Shown in pieces: positions 1 to 7,910 of a stretch of DNA of 32,218 nt. Location of the stretch: NCBI GenBank assembly GCA_001774395.1, contig MEZX01000002.1, positions 29,628 to 61,845 on the forward strand, written 5' to 3'. This DNA is from Candidatus Berkelbacteria bacterium RIFCSPLOWO2_01_FULL_50_28 (GTDB taxonomy: Bacteria; Patescibacteria; UBA1384; 2-12-FULL-50-11). A program made the translations under genes and the position numbers. Position 1 is the first letter of the stretch, and the number at the start of each line of letters is the position of its first letter. The notes under the pieces are model-generated. The model was not told the DNA's origin. It did no database searches and saw only the letters and a list, made by a program, of their open reading frames with translations.

Positions 1-681
1 TTTGGCAATATGTCGTTTCGCTACGGTGAGTACGACGAGGTTCGAGTGAACCGGAAGAAGTTTTTTGACGCGTTATCCGTTCCGGAAGAAAACGCCGTTG
101 TTGCTCAACCGGAGCACGGTAAGACAGTAGTAGACGTTACAGAGGCCGATCGAGGCATGGGAATAGCCGTACCTGAAGACTCCTTGTTGTGCGACGTTCT
201 TGTGACAGCTAAACCTGATACTTTCCTGTTCATAGTAGTGGCGGACTGTATGGCGCTTTTATTTTTCGACCCTGTACGACAGGTGTGTGCTCTGGCTCAC
301 GCCGGTTGGCGCGGAGTAGAAGCCAAAGTGCCCCAGGTTACAGTGGCACATCTTCAGGAAAAGTACGGTTGTGACCCCAGGCACATCTTTGTTGGCATTT
401 CCCCCAGCCTCAAAGCCGATTCGGCCAAGTTCAAGGAGATGGAGCAGGCCAAACTGCCGGGTTGGGAGCCGTACGTATATAAGGAAGGGGAATTCTACCA
501 CGCCGATATCAGTCGTTACGCCTACGATCAGCTTGTTTCGGCTGGAATTCCCAAGGGAAACATCGAGCAATTGGATATCGATACCCGAGTAGACAAGCGC
601 TTTTTCTCCCATCGTCGAAGTGACGAAGAGGGGTTGCCTGAAGGGCGATTTGGAGTACTTGTTGGAATCAAGAGCTTCTGA
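1..681 (+). CDS. pgeF: Peptidoglycan-editing/purine nucleoside phosphorylase family (YfiH/PgeF, laccase-domain), 5' partial
   Basis: Member of the YfiH/PgeF (DUF152, Cu-oxidase_4) family. Characterised members are zinc enzymes acting on purine nucleosides or correcting mis-built peptidoglycan precursors. The three metal ligands can be seen: His36 in EHGKTV, Cys80 in ADCMAL and His97 in the signature HAGWRG (numbered from the ATG at 10). The C-terminal block SHRRSDEEGLPEGRFG is the family's closing motif. The reading frame is open to base 1 (F-G-N before the ATG). Family proteins normally have about 20-25 more N-terminal residues and a Gly-Asn-x-Ser block at this point, so the true start probably lies upstream of the window and the ATG at 10 is likely internal. 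It ends with TGA. A 102-bp gap separates it from the next gene, which has its own promoter. Family assignment is firm; substrate in this organism is inferred. Confidence 0.88.
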   Translation, partial: FGNMSFRYGEYDEVRVNRKKFFDALSVPEENAVVAQPEHGKTVVDVTEADRGMGIAVPEDSLLCDVLVTAKPDTFLFIVVADCMALLFFDPVRQVCALAHAGWRGVEAKVPQVTVAHLQEKYGCDPRHIFVGISPSLKADSAKFKEMEQAKLPGWEPYVYKEGEFYHADISRYAYDQLVSAGIPKGNIEQLDIDTRVDKRFFSHRRSDEEGLPEGRFGVLVGIKSF

Positions 682-747
682 TTGTCACTCCATATCGACT
701 TACTATTTACTAGCCACCCGTTATCACCGTTCCCTTCACAACCCGCC

Positions 748-788
748 TTGACACCTCTCTAACTCCCTCATATATTATAATATATGAG
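748..788 (+). promoter_or_regulatory. Promoter and palindromic operator of the HTH gene; leaderless start
   Basis: A perfect -35 box TTGACA (748-753), a 17-bp spacer and TATATT (771-776) place the transcription start about 7 nt later, on the A of the ATG at 784. Superimposed is a perfect 22-bp palindrome (767-788, centre 777/778, half-site CTCATATATTA) that covers the -10 box, the start site and the start codon. No SD precedes the ATG. This arrangement predicts a leaderless mRNA repressed by its own product; autoregulation is inference. Confidence 0.7.
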
Positions 789-1167
789 ACGGCTAAGTCG
801 TGATTTCAACCGAGAGAAGTTTCTGAAAGATCAAGAGGAAAAACGTTATATTACTGAAACTATCGGTGGACCGAAGAAAGCCTTCAACAAACGACGGCGA
901 TTAAACCCAGGCGCCCCGAAAATTCGTATACCCGAACCTGTTCTAGAGGCGATATGGTTCAAGGAGCTCTGTGGGGTTCTGGCTCACAAACGTCGCGAAA
1001 GAGGATTGTCACAGCTTGAACTGGCAAATATCGTCAAAACAACCCAGACAGCGATCTCCAGGCTTGAATGTGCCCGAGCAAACCCCACATCTGAATTTCT
1101 TGATCGAGTATATGAGGCGCTTAAACTGAATATTTCGTTCCACATCACCGATCACGTTAGCAAGTAG
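784..1167 (+). CDS. XRE-family helix-turn-helix transcriptional regulator
   Basis: Small DNA-binding protein of 127 residues. The N-terminal half is very basic (many Arg/Lys, e.g. KRRRLNPGAPKIRIP). The C-terminal half, about residues 62-118, is a Cro/C1-type HTH: LAHKRRERGLSQLELANIV (helices 1-2), TTQTAISRLECARANPT (recognition helix and turn), then EFLDRVYEALKLNISFHI. The domain resembles HigA-type antitoxins, but no toxin reading frame is adjacent on either strand. It starts at the ATG inside the 767-788 palindrome with no SD. Two further sites resembling the palindrome lie downstream at 1232-1250 and 1298-1309, so it may control itself and the collagen-like gene at 1544. A DNA-binding role is well supported; the targets are inferred. 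Confidence 0.85.
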   Translation: MRRLSRDFNREKFLKDQEEKRYITETIGGPKKAFNKRRRLNPGAPKIRIPEPVLEAIWFKELCGVLAHKRRERGLSQLELANIVKTTQTAISRLECARANPTSEFLDRVYEALKLNISFHITDHVSK

Positions 1168-1543
1168 ACCGCTATTTTCGTCACCATAAGTTAGAGGCAA
1201 GTATGAAATAACAATTTCCTGTGTTTAGCTATCGTATATATTATACACGACGGGACGTAGTCCCAAGTGAACGTCGCGGTTGTCGCTTAACAGCGACTAT
1301 AATATATGACGCAGCTAGGGGAGATAAACCATTTTCCTCGTTGTTTTTGAATGCTGTTCTTGAATGGATGTTTATCGATAAAGGCTGAAGCTCGTAATGT
1401 AAAATTGCCGCGTAATGTATTGACATTTTGGATGACATATGCTACAATCCGGTCGTTAGTGTGAAGGACCAAGAAGTTATCACGCTACGCAATCGATTTA
1501 CAACACAAAACAAAGGCCGCCGAAAGCGGCCGAGGAGGATGGA
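1168..1543. other. 376-bp non-coding stretch with operator-like sites and small hairpins
   Basis: I see no convincing gene on either strand. It holds: an imperfect 19-bp palindrome TCGTATATATTATACACGA (1232-1250); a small hairpin GGGAC-GTA-GTCCC (about 1252-1264); a stem GTCGC/GCGAC (about 1282-1296); a 12-mer TATAATATATGA (1298-1309) identical to the right half of the palindrome at 767-788; and the promoter and leader of the collagen-like gene (1420-1543). The repeated A/T motif suggests binding sites for the upstream HTH protein. Confidence 0.5.
1420..1448 (+). promoter_or_regulatory. Strong sigma-70 promoter, extended -10, of the collagen-like gene
   Basis: TTGACA at 1420-1425, spacer of 17, TACAAT at 1443-1448, preceded by TGC (1440-1442) as an extended -10. 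The expected start near 1455 gives a leader of about 90 nt. The leader ends in a GC hairpin GGCCGC-CGAAA-GCGGCC (1515-1531) directly abutting the SD GAGGAGG (1532-1538), which lies 5 nt before the ATG at 1544. Confidence 0.75.
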
Positions 1544-2584
1544 ATGAGAATTTCCATTTTCGCGGCCCTGGTGGCCGCATTCGTCACTCTGTCGGGTCCG
1601 GCCTTCGGGCAGGTTCCCGACAACCCCGGACAGACCCCGCCCACGCAGGGCGAGGTCATCGCGGCGCCGACGGCGCCCCTGCCCGGCACGACCGTGGAAA
1701 TCGGCGCCCCGCCCGCGCAGGGCGAGACGGTTGTAACTCCCGGCCCCCAGGGTCCGCAAGGACTCCAGGGCGAAGCTGGACCGCAAGGTCCGGCCGGACA
1801 GCCGGGACGATCCGGCCGTGGCCCCTGGGGCAACGGCCTGGATCGACGAGTCGGTGCCATTGAGGGCCGGCTCGATCAGGTCCATCTAGGTGTGAAGGAC
1901 CTGAAGAGCCGAAACGCCGTCGCCCGTGGCTATGTCATCGGGCACGACGACCGGCTGAGAAAGGATTTGACCACGTCCCCGAACGGGGGCACGACCGCCG
2001 CGCAAGCGGCAGCGTCCGAAGGGACGCAGGAGGGAGGCATGAGCGCCTGGGCCTGGATCGTTATCGTCATCGGTTTTATCGCACTCGCCCTGACCATCGG
2101 TTGGTTCTGGGGCAATCTGGTTGACAGGAGAAGCCTCCGCAATCAGAACCACACCCCTACGGGCACGCTCGACCCCCACGCCGCCGGCCACTGGGACATG
2201 ACGGAGGAGTCGACGAAGGATCGTACCTATCGTCGAGCCCGACCGGAAACGGTTGTCCTGGCCGAGATGGACGCGGCCCGTGCCGCGGCCGACGCTCGGG
2301 TGGCGGAAGCTGCCGCATCGGCAGCTGCTCGTCGCGAGCTAATTGCCACGATCAACCAGCCCGTGCTGGTTGCGGGGTACTGCGTCGGCACCGTGCCGGC
2401 CGGCACTCCCATTCCGCCAGCAGCGCCAGCCGGACCGGCAGTTGTGGTGAACAACTACAACGCCCCGGCGGCGGCCGCGGCGCAGCCGGCCCGAGCGGCT
2501 GCTCCCCAGCAACCCGCCGCCGGACAGCAGCCGGCCGCAGGGGCTGCCCCCGCAAGGGCTAGGGCGCCCAGAGCTAACCCCTAG
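1544..2584 (+). CDS. Collagen-like, signal-peptide-bearing single-pass membrane protein
   Basis: Unassigned 346-residue protein. It has a signal peptide (residues 1-22, cleavage plausible after AFG), a Pro-rich segment, and a short collagen-like run of nine Gly-X-Y triplets (residues 67-93, e.g. GPQGPQGLQGEAGPQ). A probable coiled-coil stretch with alternating basic and acidic residues follows (about 100-130). One transmembrane helix lies at about 169-190 (WAWIVIVIGFIALALTIGW). Beyond it come an Ala/Arg/Glu-rich helix and a long Ala/Pro/Gln-rich tail. The domain order predicts an exposed collagenous N-terminal part and an Ala-rich part across the membrane, though orientation is uncertain. GC content and third-position GC are clearly higher than in neighbours such as 784-1167 or 2659-6366. 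The gene is a complete unit: own promoter, SD, terminator. Function unknown; surface adhesion or filament formation is only an analogy to other bacterial collagen-like proteins. Confidence 0.8.
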   Translation: MRISIFAALVAAFVTLSGPAFGQVPDNPGQTPPTQGEVIAAPTAPLPGTTVEIGAPPAQGETVVTPGPQGPQGLQGEAGPQGPAGQPGRSGRGPWGNGLDRRVGAIEGRLDQVHLGVKDLKSRNAVARGYVIGHDDRLRKDLTTSPNGGTTAAQAAASEGTQEGGMSAWAWIVIVIGFIALALTIGWFWGNLVDRRSLRNQNHTPTGTLDPHAAGHWDMTEESTKDRTYRRARPETVVLAEMDAARAAADARVAEAAASAAARRELIATINQPVLVAGYCVGTVPAGTPIPPAAPAGPAVVVNNYNAPAAAAAQPARAAAPQQPAAGQQPAAGAAPARARAPRANP

Positions 2585-2594
2585 CTCACCCAAC

Positions 2595-2647
2595 GAGCCC
2601 GTTTCCAACGCAAGCAATCGCTTGCCGAGGAGACGGGCTCTCTTTTT
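2595..2647 (+). terminator. Rho-independent terminator with nested stem
   Basis: The outer stem pairs 2595-2606 (GAGCCCGTTTCC) with 2629-2640 (GGAGACGGGCTC; 11 Watson-Crick pairs and one G-T). The inner stem is GCAAGC-AATC-GCTTGC (2610-2625), followed by TCTTTTT. It lies 10 nt after the stop of the collagen-like gene. The T-rich tract also lies just beyond the end of the convergent gene at 2659. Confidence 0.85.
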
Positions 2648-2658
2648 ATACCCAAAAG

Positions 2659-5600
2659 TTAGATTACTTCAGTAATGTGAGGCAGTAAGTTCTCTGCCTC
2701 TTCATACAAAGTCACGCCGTTAAGACGGATAGTTGCCATAGTCCCTCCAACGTCTTCAACGCTAAACTCCGTCTCTGAAGTGAAATCCTCTGGTCGATCA
2801 TTTGCACCCCATTCACCTTCGGCAGTTTCTGAAGCATTGGCGATAATTTCAAGCGGATTGTCAAACTTTATCTTCTTCCCCTTTAAGTCCTCAAATTTTA
2901 AGAGCCCTAATCGCTCCAGATCAGTTTGCGGTTCGGCTTCCGGGCGGTCTGTGGCAGGCGTCGTTTCGGCTACAGGCTGAACCGCTTCCGGCACCGATGT
3001 TACGAACTCTGGTGGAATTTCGGGTTCTGCTGTCTCGTCAGGCGCGGGTGTGTCGATTACTGGAGGCCCGGCTGATGGTGTTTCAGCTACAGGTTCCGGA
3101 GCATCGGGAAGACTATCTCGCAACGCGTTCAAGTCCACGCCGCCACGAACGCGAGCACCCAGTGTGGTATCAAAGTTACCCCCGCGAGTAACGGCCGGAA
3201 TATCGGTCGGACGCTCAACGGGCGGCTCAGCAGTTTCCCTTATCTCCGCTACCGCTTCATCAATCTCATTTCCTACACCCCTATCCTTTTCCCGTTTCAT
3301 TCCAGGAAGCGGGCGGCGTGATCCGCTCTCAGCATCGCCAGGACCACGTTGCCCACGATCTGAACGTTTCGTACCCTTAATATCTACTGGTTCTGATCCG
3401 GCTTCGGCAGACTGCTCACCACCGACGGACGGAGTAGCTTCTGTCTCCGCAAGAACATGCGGTTTCAGTTCAACCCCATCATTGCGCTGTCTGATAGCCT
3501 CGTTTATCTCCCAGAGAAAATTACGAGCAAATTCGTTGACCCTTGTCGTCGACTTCTTCTCTTCCTCAACGACCCTCTCTCTCCCGGCTTTTTTCTGCCC
3601 TTCTGTGCCGTAGGAAATCGTGAAAGATGGTTCCCCGCCGTCTTTGGCGGGTGTCTCGCGCAGAACGTGCTCGTAGCCCTCGCGATCAACGAAACGCACA
3701 AATCTTTGCTCCGTCCCATCTGGCCGCGCCTCTGACCCGACTTCTGCACCAATCGTCTCCCAAACTTGCGGGTCGACGATACTGGCCAGCCCAGATAACC
3801 GTTTAACGTACTGGCTCGAGTCCCACTCTTTGTAATCACTGGGGAAATGGAGGGTCTCCATCCGAGCACGCCTGGGTTCGCTTTTCTTGGCTTCATTATC
3901 TTGGCCCTCCGAAGGAACGGCCGTGAATGTGAGAGGCTTGCCGGCGGTGGGCTGGCTTTGGACGTTCAGGCTTCCTCGCTTGTTGCGCTTATCGAGCTCG
4001 GACTCGTCGTACGAGCGGAAGAACTTAATTCCTTCAGGTGTTCGACCGGCAAGCTGGTAGCGCGGTTGCGGACCGCTTGTGTCGATACCACTTATAACCA
4101 TGGTTCCCTCTCCTACTTTGAATTCCTCGCCGTAACCGTATTTTGCCCCCTCAACATTTTTTGACGATTCCGGTTTCGGCGGTTTTCCTTCGTTCTCGGC
4201 AGTAGAGTCGGACGGCGATCCAGCCTCCCTATTTTCAAATGATGCTGGTGTTAGCCCTCTTCGATTGGCATCTCGCAATTTTTCGATTGGTACTTTCTTT
4301 GTGTCCCCTCCTTCTGGGCTCAAACACAGTGCACCGATCTCATCACCCTCTTTAAAGAATTTGATAATTTGCCAGCCCCTTTCAACGTGTTCATCACTCC
4401 TGCGCACGAAGACCTCGTCACCGACATTAAAATCTGGTGGCTGGTCGTCCGGACCTATTGGCTGAAGTTCGGGAAACTCACTTTCGGGAGGTAAGGCCGG
4501 TAATGGCTCGACCGGTGGACGTCCGTCTGTATCTTCGGGGTCTCCGCCTTCTGATCCACCTGGCCCGCCCGGACCTGGTGCGCCAGGAGTTATCACAACC
4601 GGCTGGAGAGGAGTGCCAGGCTCCTGTCGAATAATTGGCCTATACTGGCGCATAAAGTCGTCGATTCTCATTACATGAACAGGATAAGCGGCCGCTCCAG
4701 TCGCTGGATTTTTTTCATATTTCACCACGGCGATCTTATTGTTCTTGATATCGACCGCCGCCACGCCGACTTCAACGAAGGTTCCAGATGTTTTATCAAC
4801 AACCATGCCCTCGATTCTTTGTCCGTCGACATCGGCTTCGTTCAAAACCCAAGTTGGCACCTTCTCAAAATCAAACTCGTCTTTGGGAATCGTGTGAGGT
4901 TGCGCAGCCCAGTTATATTTATACCCTTCCGGGTTCTGGGGAATGAATACGCCGTTTTCTCGCCTCTCCCACGCCACTGTTTGCAGATACTGTTCGTTGG
5001 TATCAATCTGTTCGTTGATACCGCGAAACATTGCCTGGTCTCTTTCGGATTGAGCCACACGCTGCTCGGCTTCCTTACGCTGGGACTGACGGTAGCTCCA
5101 GCCTCCCAGCAATGACGAAGCAAGCACAACCGGCAGGCCACGTTCGAGCATTGTGGCAATTACTAGGTTGCTAGTTGTATCGACTGTTCGACCCAGGAAA
5201 TGGTTAAGCGTGTGACCGCCAAAACCCATAGCTTTATCGGCGTTTGTCCACAAAAAGTTGTAGCTGTTGCCGAATTGCTCAACGCCGTGGAAAACGCTCT
5301 GTCCCTCAACCTTGCCAAAAAGGTCCAAATCAACCGGATCGAAAGAGCCGGCGAGATTTTCAATGGCCGCATAAGCACCAACGCCGGCGATCTCACCGAC
5401 GGTCTGTAGAGCCCCACGAAGTCTGGCAAGCTTGGCTTCGCGCTGCTCGAGGGATTTCTCGGCTGTGTTAATTCGTTGCACAATCGCCGCTTCACCTTGT
5501 TTATAGTAGAGGTGGGTAATTTTATCTAAAATGTCATGGGCTCTGACGGGATCCTCTGCGCATAAGTGCTGATAATCATTGGCCAACTGCTGCATCTCTA

Positions 5601-6366
5601 GCCATTTCTCACTCTCAGCTATTAGAATTTCACGCCTAGCACCGCGCGTACCACCCTTTACGGCATCTTCGCCTTTGAAGATGTCGATCAGTTCGGCAGA
5701 CATTCTACCGATCGAGCCACCTGTCATAACCGCTCCAGCGGCCAAGCTAACTCCTCCTGTAATAAACCCCACGGCTGCTGTGGCAGCGACGCCAATAGCT
5801 GTCCGACGATTAAACAGCGACTTTGTGCCACTGGCTATAATGTCACGCCAAGCGTTATAGCGAATCTCTTCTCTTCTAACAAGAAGACCTGTTTCGGCGT
5901 TTACTTCTTCTCTCTGGCGAACTTCATAAACTGCGTCAGCGTCTAAAAGCCTCCGTATTGGGGCCAGAAAACCCCGACCGTGTTTTCTTTCCGACTCGAT
6001 TCTTTTCACTTCCGCAAAATCAAACTCTCTCAGAATCGCCACGAGCTCTTCGGGGGAGGCTTCTCGGTTTTCTCTCACAACTTGTTCTAGGCAGGTCAAA
6101 CGATCCAACTGACGTCGGTCAATTCGTTCTTCCAACTCCTCATGTTGGCGGGCCCCTACATCTTCTGCGCCGGCGACATACGGGTCAGCAGTATATTCAC
6201 CCGTTGGCTGGGCTTCTTTCTCTTCCTGGGTCTTTTCCCTTGGGTGAGGCTCAACGGGAGCAGGCCCAGCCACATCTGGTTGCCCCTCAGGAGTTGTTGG
6301 CTCAGGTACCTTCTCTTCAGCTTCTGGGGTTGGTGCTGATTCTGGACCTCCGCCGAACCACCTCAT
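2659..6366 (-). CDS. Large (1235 aa) protein with glycine-zipper hydrophobic hairpin and SH3-like beta modules, unknown function
   Basis: I do not recognise this protein. Layout: a disordered Pro/Glu-rich N-terminus (1-65); a charged helical region (70-180); a hydrophobic Gly/Ala-rich hairpin (about 189-220) with glycine-zipper spacing in GVSLAAGAVMTGGSIG; more helices with hydrophobic patches near 325-345 and 405-430; then beta-rich modules separated by Pro/Gly/Glu linkers. At least three modules look like SH3/KOW-type barrels: near 645 (VGDEVFVRRSDEHVERGWQI), near 744 (YGEEFKVGEGTMVISGI) and near 1160 (LKGKKIKFDN). There is no signal peptide. The start ATG overlaps the stop of the upstream DUF5663-like gene by one base (TAATG), so the two are translationally coupled and probably act together. 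The hairpin suggests membrane insertion and the SH3-like modules suggest binding to cell wall or protein ligands. Both are inference. Confidence 0.8.
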   Translation of the reverse strand: MRWFGGGPESAPTPEAEEKVPEPTTPEGQPDVAGPAPVEPHPREKTQEEKEAQPTGEYTADPYVAGAEDVGARQHEELEERIDRRQLDRLTCLEQVVRENREASPEELVAILREFDFAEVKRIESERKHGRGFLAPIRRLLDADAVYEVRQREEVNAETGLLVRREEIRYNAWRDIIASGTKSLFNRRTAIGVAATAAVGFITGGVSLAAGAVMTGGSIGRMSAELIDIFKGEDAVKGGTRGARREILIAESEKWLEMQQLANDYQHLCAEDPVRAHDILDKITHLYYKQGEAAIVQRINTAEKSLEQREAKLARLRGALQTVGEIAGVGAYAAIENLAGSFDPVDLDLFGKVEGQSVFHGVEQFGNSYNFLWTNADKAMGFGGHTLNHFLGRTVDTTSNLVIATMLERGLPVVLASSLLGGWSYRQSQRKEAEQRVAQSERDQAMFRGINEQIDTNEQYLQTVAWERRENGVFIPQNPEGYKYNWAAQPHTIPKDEFDFEKVPTWVLNEADVDGQRIEGMVVDKTSGTFVEVGVAAVDIKNNKIAVVKYEKNPATGAAAYPVHVMRIDDFMRQYRPIIRQEPGTPLQPVVITPGAPGPGGPGGSEGGDPEDTDGRPPVEPLPALPPESEFPELQPIGPDDQPPDFNVGDEVFVRRSDEHVERGWQIIKFFKEGDEIGALCLSPEGGDTKKVPIEKLRDANRRGLTPASFENREAGSPSDSTAENEGKPPKPESSKNVEGAKYGYGEEFKVGEGTMVISGIDTSGPQPRYQLAGRTPEGIKFFRSYDESELDKRNKRGSLNVQSQPTAGKPLTFTAVPSEGQDNEAKKSEPRRARMETLHFPSDYKEWDSSQYVKRLSGLASIVDPQVWETIGAEVGSEARPDGTEQRFVRFVDREGYEHVLRETPAKDGGEPSFTISYGTEGQKKAGRERVVEEEKKSTTRVNEFARNFLWEINEAIRQRNDGVELKPHVLAETEATPSVGGEQSAEAGSEPVDIKGTKRSDRGQRGPGDAESGSRRPLPGMKREKDRGVGNEIDEAVAEIRETAEPPVERPTDIPAVTRGGNFDTTLGARVRGGVDLNALRDSLPDAPEPVAETPSAGPPVIDTPAPDETAEPEIPPEFVTSVPEAVQPVAETTPATDRPEAEPQTDLERLGLLKFEDLKGKKIKFDNPLEIIANASETAEGEWGANDRPEDFTSETEFSVEDVGGTMATIRLNGVTLYEEAENLLPHITEVI

Positions 6367-6734
6367 TATCTTGCTTGGAAAAGCGTCACAAGCTGCGTTT
6401 TATAGAGTAACGCTTCTTCAGCAATGAATTTTGGCATATCAATCTCATTTGCCTTAAGAAGTTCAACAGCTTGTTCGGGATTTGTTTGACTTAAGGAGAT
6501 GAATTTTTCCATCTCTTCATCGGAAAGTAAATCGGCAACTCGTGCGATAACGCGGTTCTCGATGGTTTTCCCCATATTCTCGTATATCTGGGCCTTCTTC
6601 TCCTTAGTTAAGCCAGAAGCACCTATCAATTCAAGAATGTCTTTTTTGAGAACTTCCTCAACGTCCATCGGCGGCAACACCGAGCGCAACGGGAAGTGTG
6701 ACTCGTCTACCAAACTGTTATCATCATCTGCCAT
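6366..6734 (-). CDS. DUF5663-like small helical protein coupled to the 1235-residue protein
   Basis: Acidic, all-helical 122-residue protein without signal peptide or membrane segment. The pattern (LKKDILELIGASGLTKEKKA, then a conserved-looking LLSDEEMEKFISL, then a repeat of helices ending EEALLYKTQLV) resembles the DUF5663 proteins common in Patescibacteria; I base this on recollection of the family. The start ATG at 6734 follows an SD-like AAGGGGG with a 4-nt spacer. The stop codon shares its last A with the start of the next gene. It lies 51 bp downstream of rpoD on the same strand, so read-through from dnaG-rpoD is possible. Likely a partner or chaperone of the coupled large protein (inference). 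Confidence 0.72.
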   Translation of the reverse strand: MADDDNSLVDESHFPLRSVLPPMDVEEVLKKDILELIGASGLTKEKKAQIYENMGKTIENRVIARVADLLSDEEMEKFISLSQTNPEQAVELLKANEIDMPKFIAEEALLYKTQLVTLFQAR

Positions 6735-6785
6735 AAAACCCCCTTTGGCTCCATTTAGTCACAAAACTAGTTGGTTGACTAGAGG

Positions 6786-7907
6786 CTAATTCAAGTAGTC
6801 GCGTAGCTTCGAAGCTTCTTCGTGCTTCTTCATCTTCTGCAGGGCTTTTGCCTCAATTTGACGGATACGCTCGCGGGTAACACCGAACTCTTTGCCAACC
6901 TCTTCCAACGTGTGGGTGCGGCCGGAGGCGCCACCTTCATCTAAGCCAAAGCGCATGCGCAAAATTTTCTGTTCGCGCGGCGTCAAGATTGAAAGCGAAT
7001 CCTCAACGTGGCCCTTCATCAGCTGGTAAATGGCCTGCTCTTCCGGCGACATTGTTTGCTTGTCTTCGATGAATTCGCCAAGACTCGAATCGCCCTCTTC
7101 GCCCACCGGCGATTCAAGTGAGACGGTTTCTTGGCTAATACGCTGGATGTGTTCCAGCTTATCCATCTCGACACCAAGTTTCTTGGCCAGCTCTTCGTTC
7201 AACGGCTCACGGCCAAGCTCTTGCTGCAGCTCGCGCTGGGCGCGCATATAGCGGTTGATCGTTTCAACCATATGGACTGGGATACGGATCGTCCGGGCTT
7301 GGTCGGCAATGGCGCGGGTAATCGCCTGGCGAATCCACCAGGTAGCGTAGGTTGAAAACTTGAAGCCGCGTTTGTAGTCGAATTTCTCGACGGCACGTTG
7401 TAGCCCCAAGTTGCCCTCTTGAATTAAATCAAGCAGAGTTAGTCCGCGGCCGATGTATTTTTTGGCGATAGAAACCACTAAACGCAAGTTGGCCTCGGCC
7501 AGTTTGCGCTTGGCAGATTTGTCGCCACGCTCAATTCTTTTGGCAAGCCGCACTTCTTCTTCGCCTTTTAAGAGCGGGTACTGGCCGATCTCGCGCAGAT
7601 ACATTCGTACCGAATCTTCCGAAAGGCCAGTTAGGTCGTCGTCGCGCACGGTCTTTTTCTTGCCGTCGGGTTCCGGTGGGATTTCGAGTAGCGGCTTTGA
7701 ATCGCGGACTTCGACGCCAATTGACCCGAGGTATTTTAAGAACGAATCGATAAGCTCCAAATCGTTTTCCGGCTCGGTGTAAGTCTGCAGGATCTCTTTG
7801 TAGGTAACAAAACCATGAGTGCGGCCTTTGCGCACCAGGTGCATTAATTCCTCTGGAAAGCTTACGCCGGCGTCTTGTTTGAGTTTTTTTGGAACGGCTT
7901 TAGTCAT
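6786..7907 (-). CDS. rpoD: RNA polymerase primary sigma factor RpoD/SigA
   Basis: Primary sigma-70 of 373 residues. Region 1.1 is short (about residues 1-60, FPEELMHLVRKGRTHGFVTYKEI). Region 1.2 begins at DSVRMYLREIGQYPLL. Region 2 carries ANLRLVVSIAKKYIGRGLTLLDLIQEGNLGL in pieces, with the -10-recognising block YATWWIRQAITRAIADQ. Region 3 follows (ETINRYMRAQRELQQELGREP). Region 4.2 ends the protein with the -35-binding HTH LEEVGKEFGVTRERIRQIEA. The length is typical of compact SigA proteins. I chose the ATG at 7907: it has AAGGAG 7 nt upstream, whereas the in-frame TTG at 7913 lies inside that spacer. It sits 112 bp downstream of dnaG, the classic macromolecular-synthesis order. The SD is part of a hairpin (7911-7929). 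Confidence 0.97.
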   Translation of the reverse strand: MTKAVPKKLKQDAGVSFPEELMHLVRKGRTHGFVTYKEILQTYTEPENDLELIDSFLKYLGSIGVEVRDSKPLLEIPPEPDGKKKTVRDDDLTGLSEDSVRMYLREIGQYPLLKGEEEVRLAKRIERGDKSAKRKLAEANLRLVVSIAKKYIGRGLTLLDLIQEGNLGLQRAVEKFDYKRGFKFSTYATWWIRQAITRAIADQARTIRIPVHMVETINRYMRAQRELQQELGREPLNEELAKKLGVEMDKLEHIQRISQETVSLESPVGEEGDSSLGEFIEDKQTMSPEEQAIYQLMKGHVEDSLSILTPREQKILRMRFGLDEGGASGRTHTLEEVGKEFGVTRERIRQIEAKALQKMKKHEEASKLRDYLN

Positions 7908-7910
7908 CGG

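Noticed and set aside
1241..1472. Short minus-strand open frames in the regulatory gap
   Set aside because: They start in the promoter of the collagen-like gene, have no SD, overlap each other in different frames and show no domain character.
1498..2617. Long open frames antisense to the collagen-like gene
   Set aside because: They arise from its GC-rich codons; the sense frame has the promoter, SD, signal peptide and terminator, and the antisense products are Gly/Arg/Pro-rich without features.
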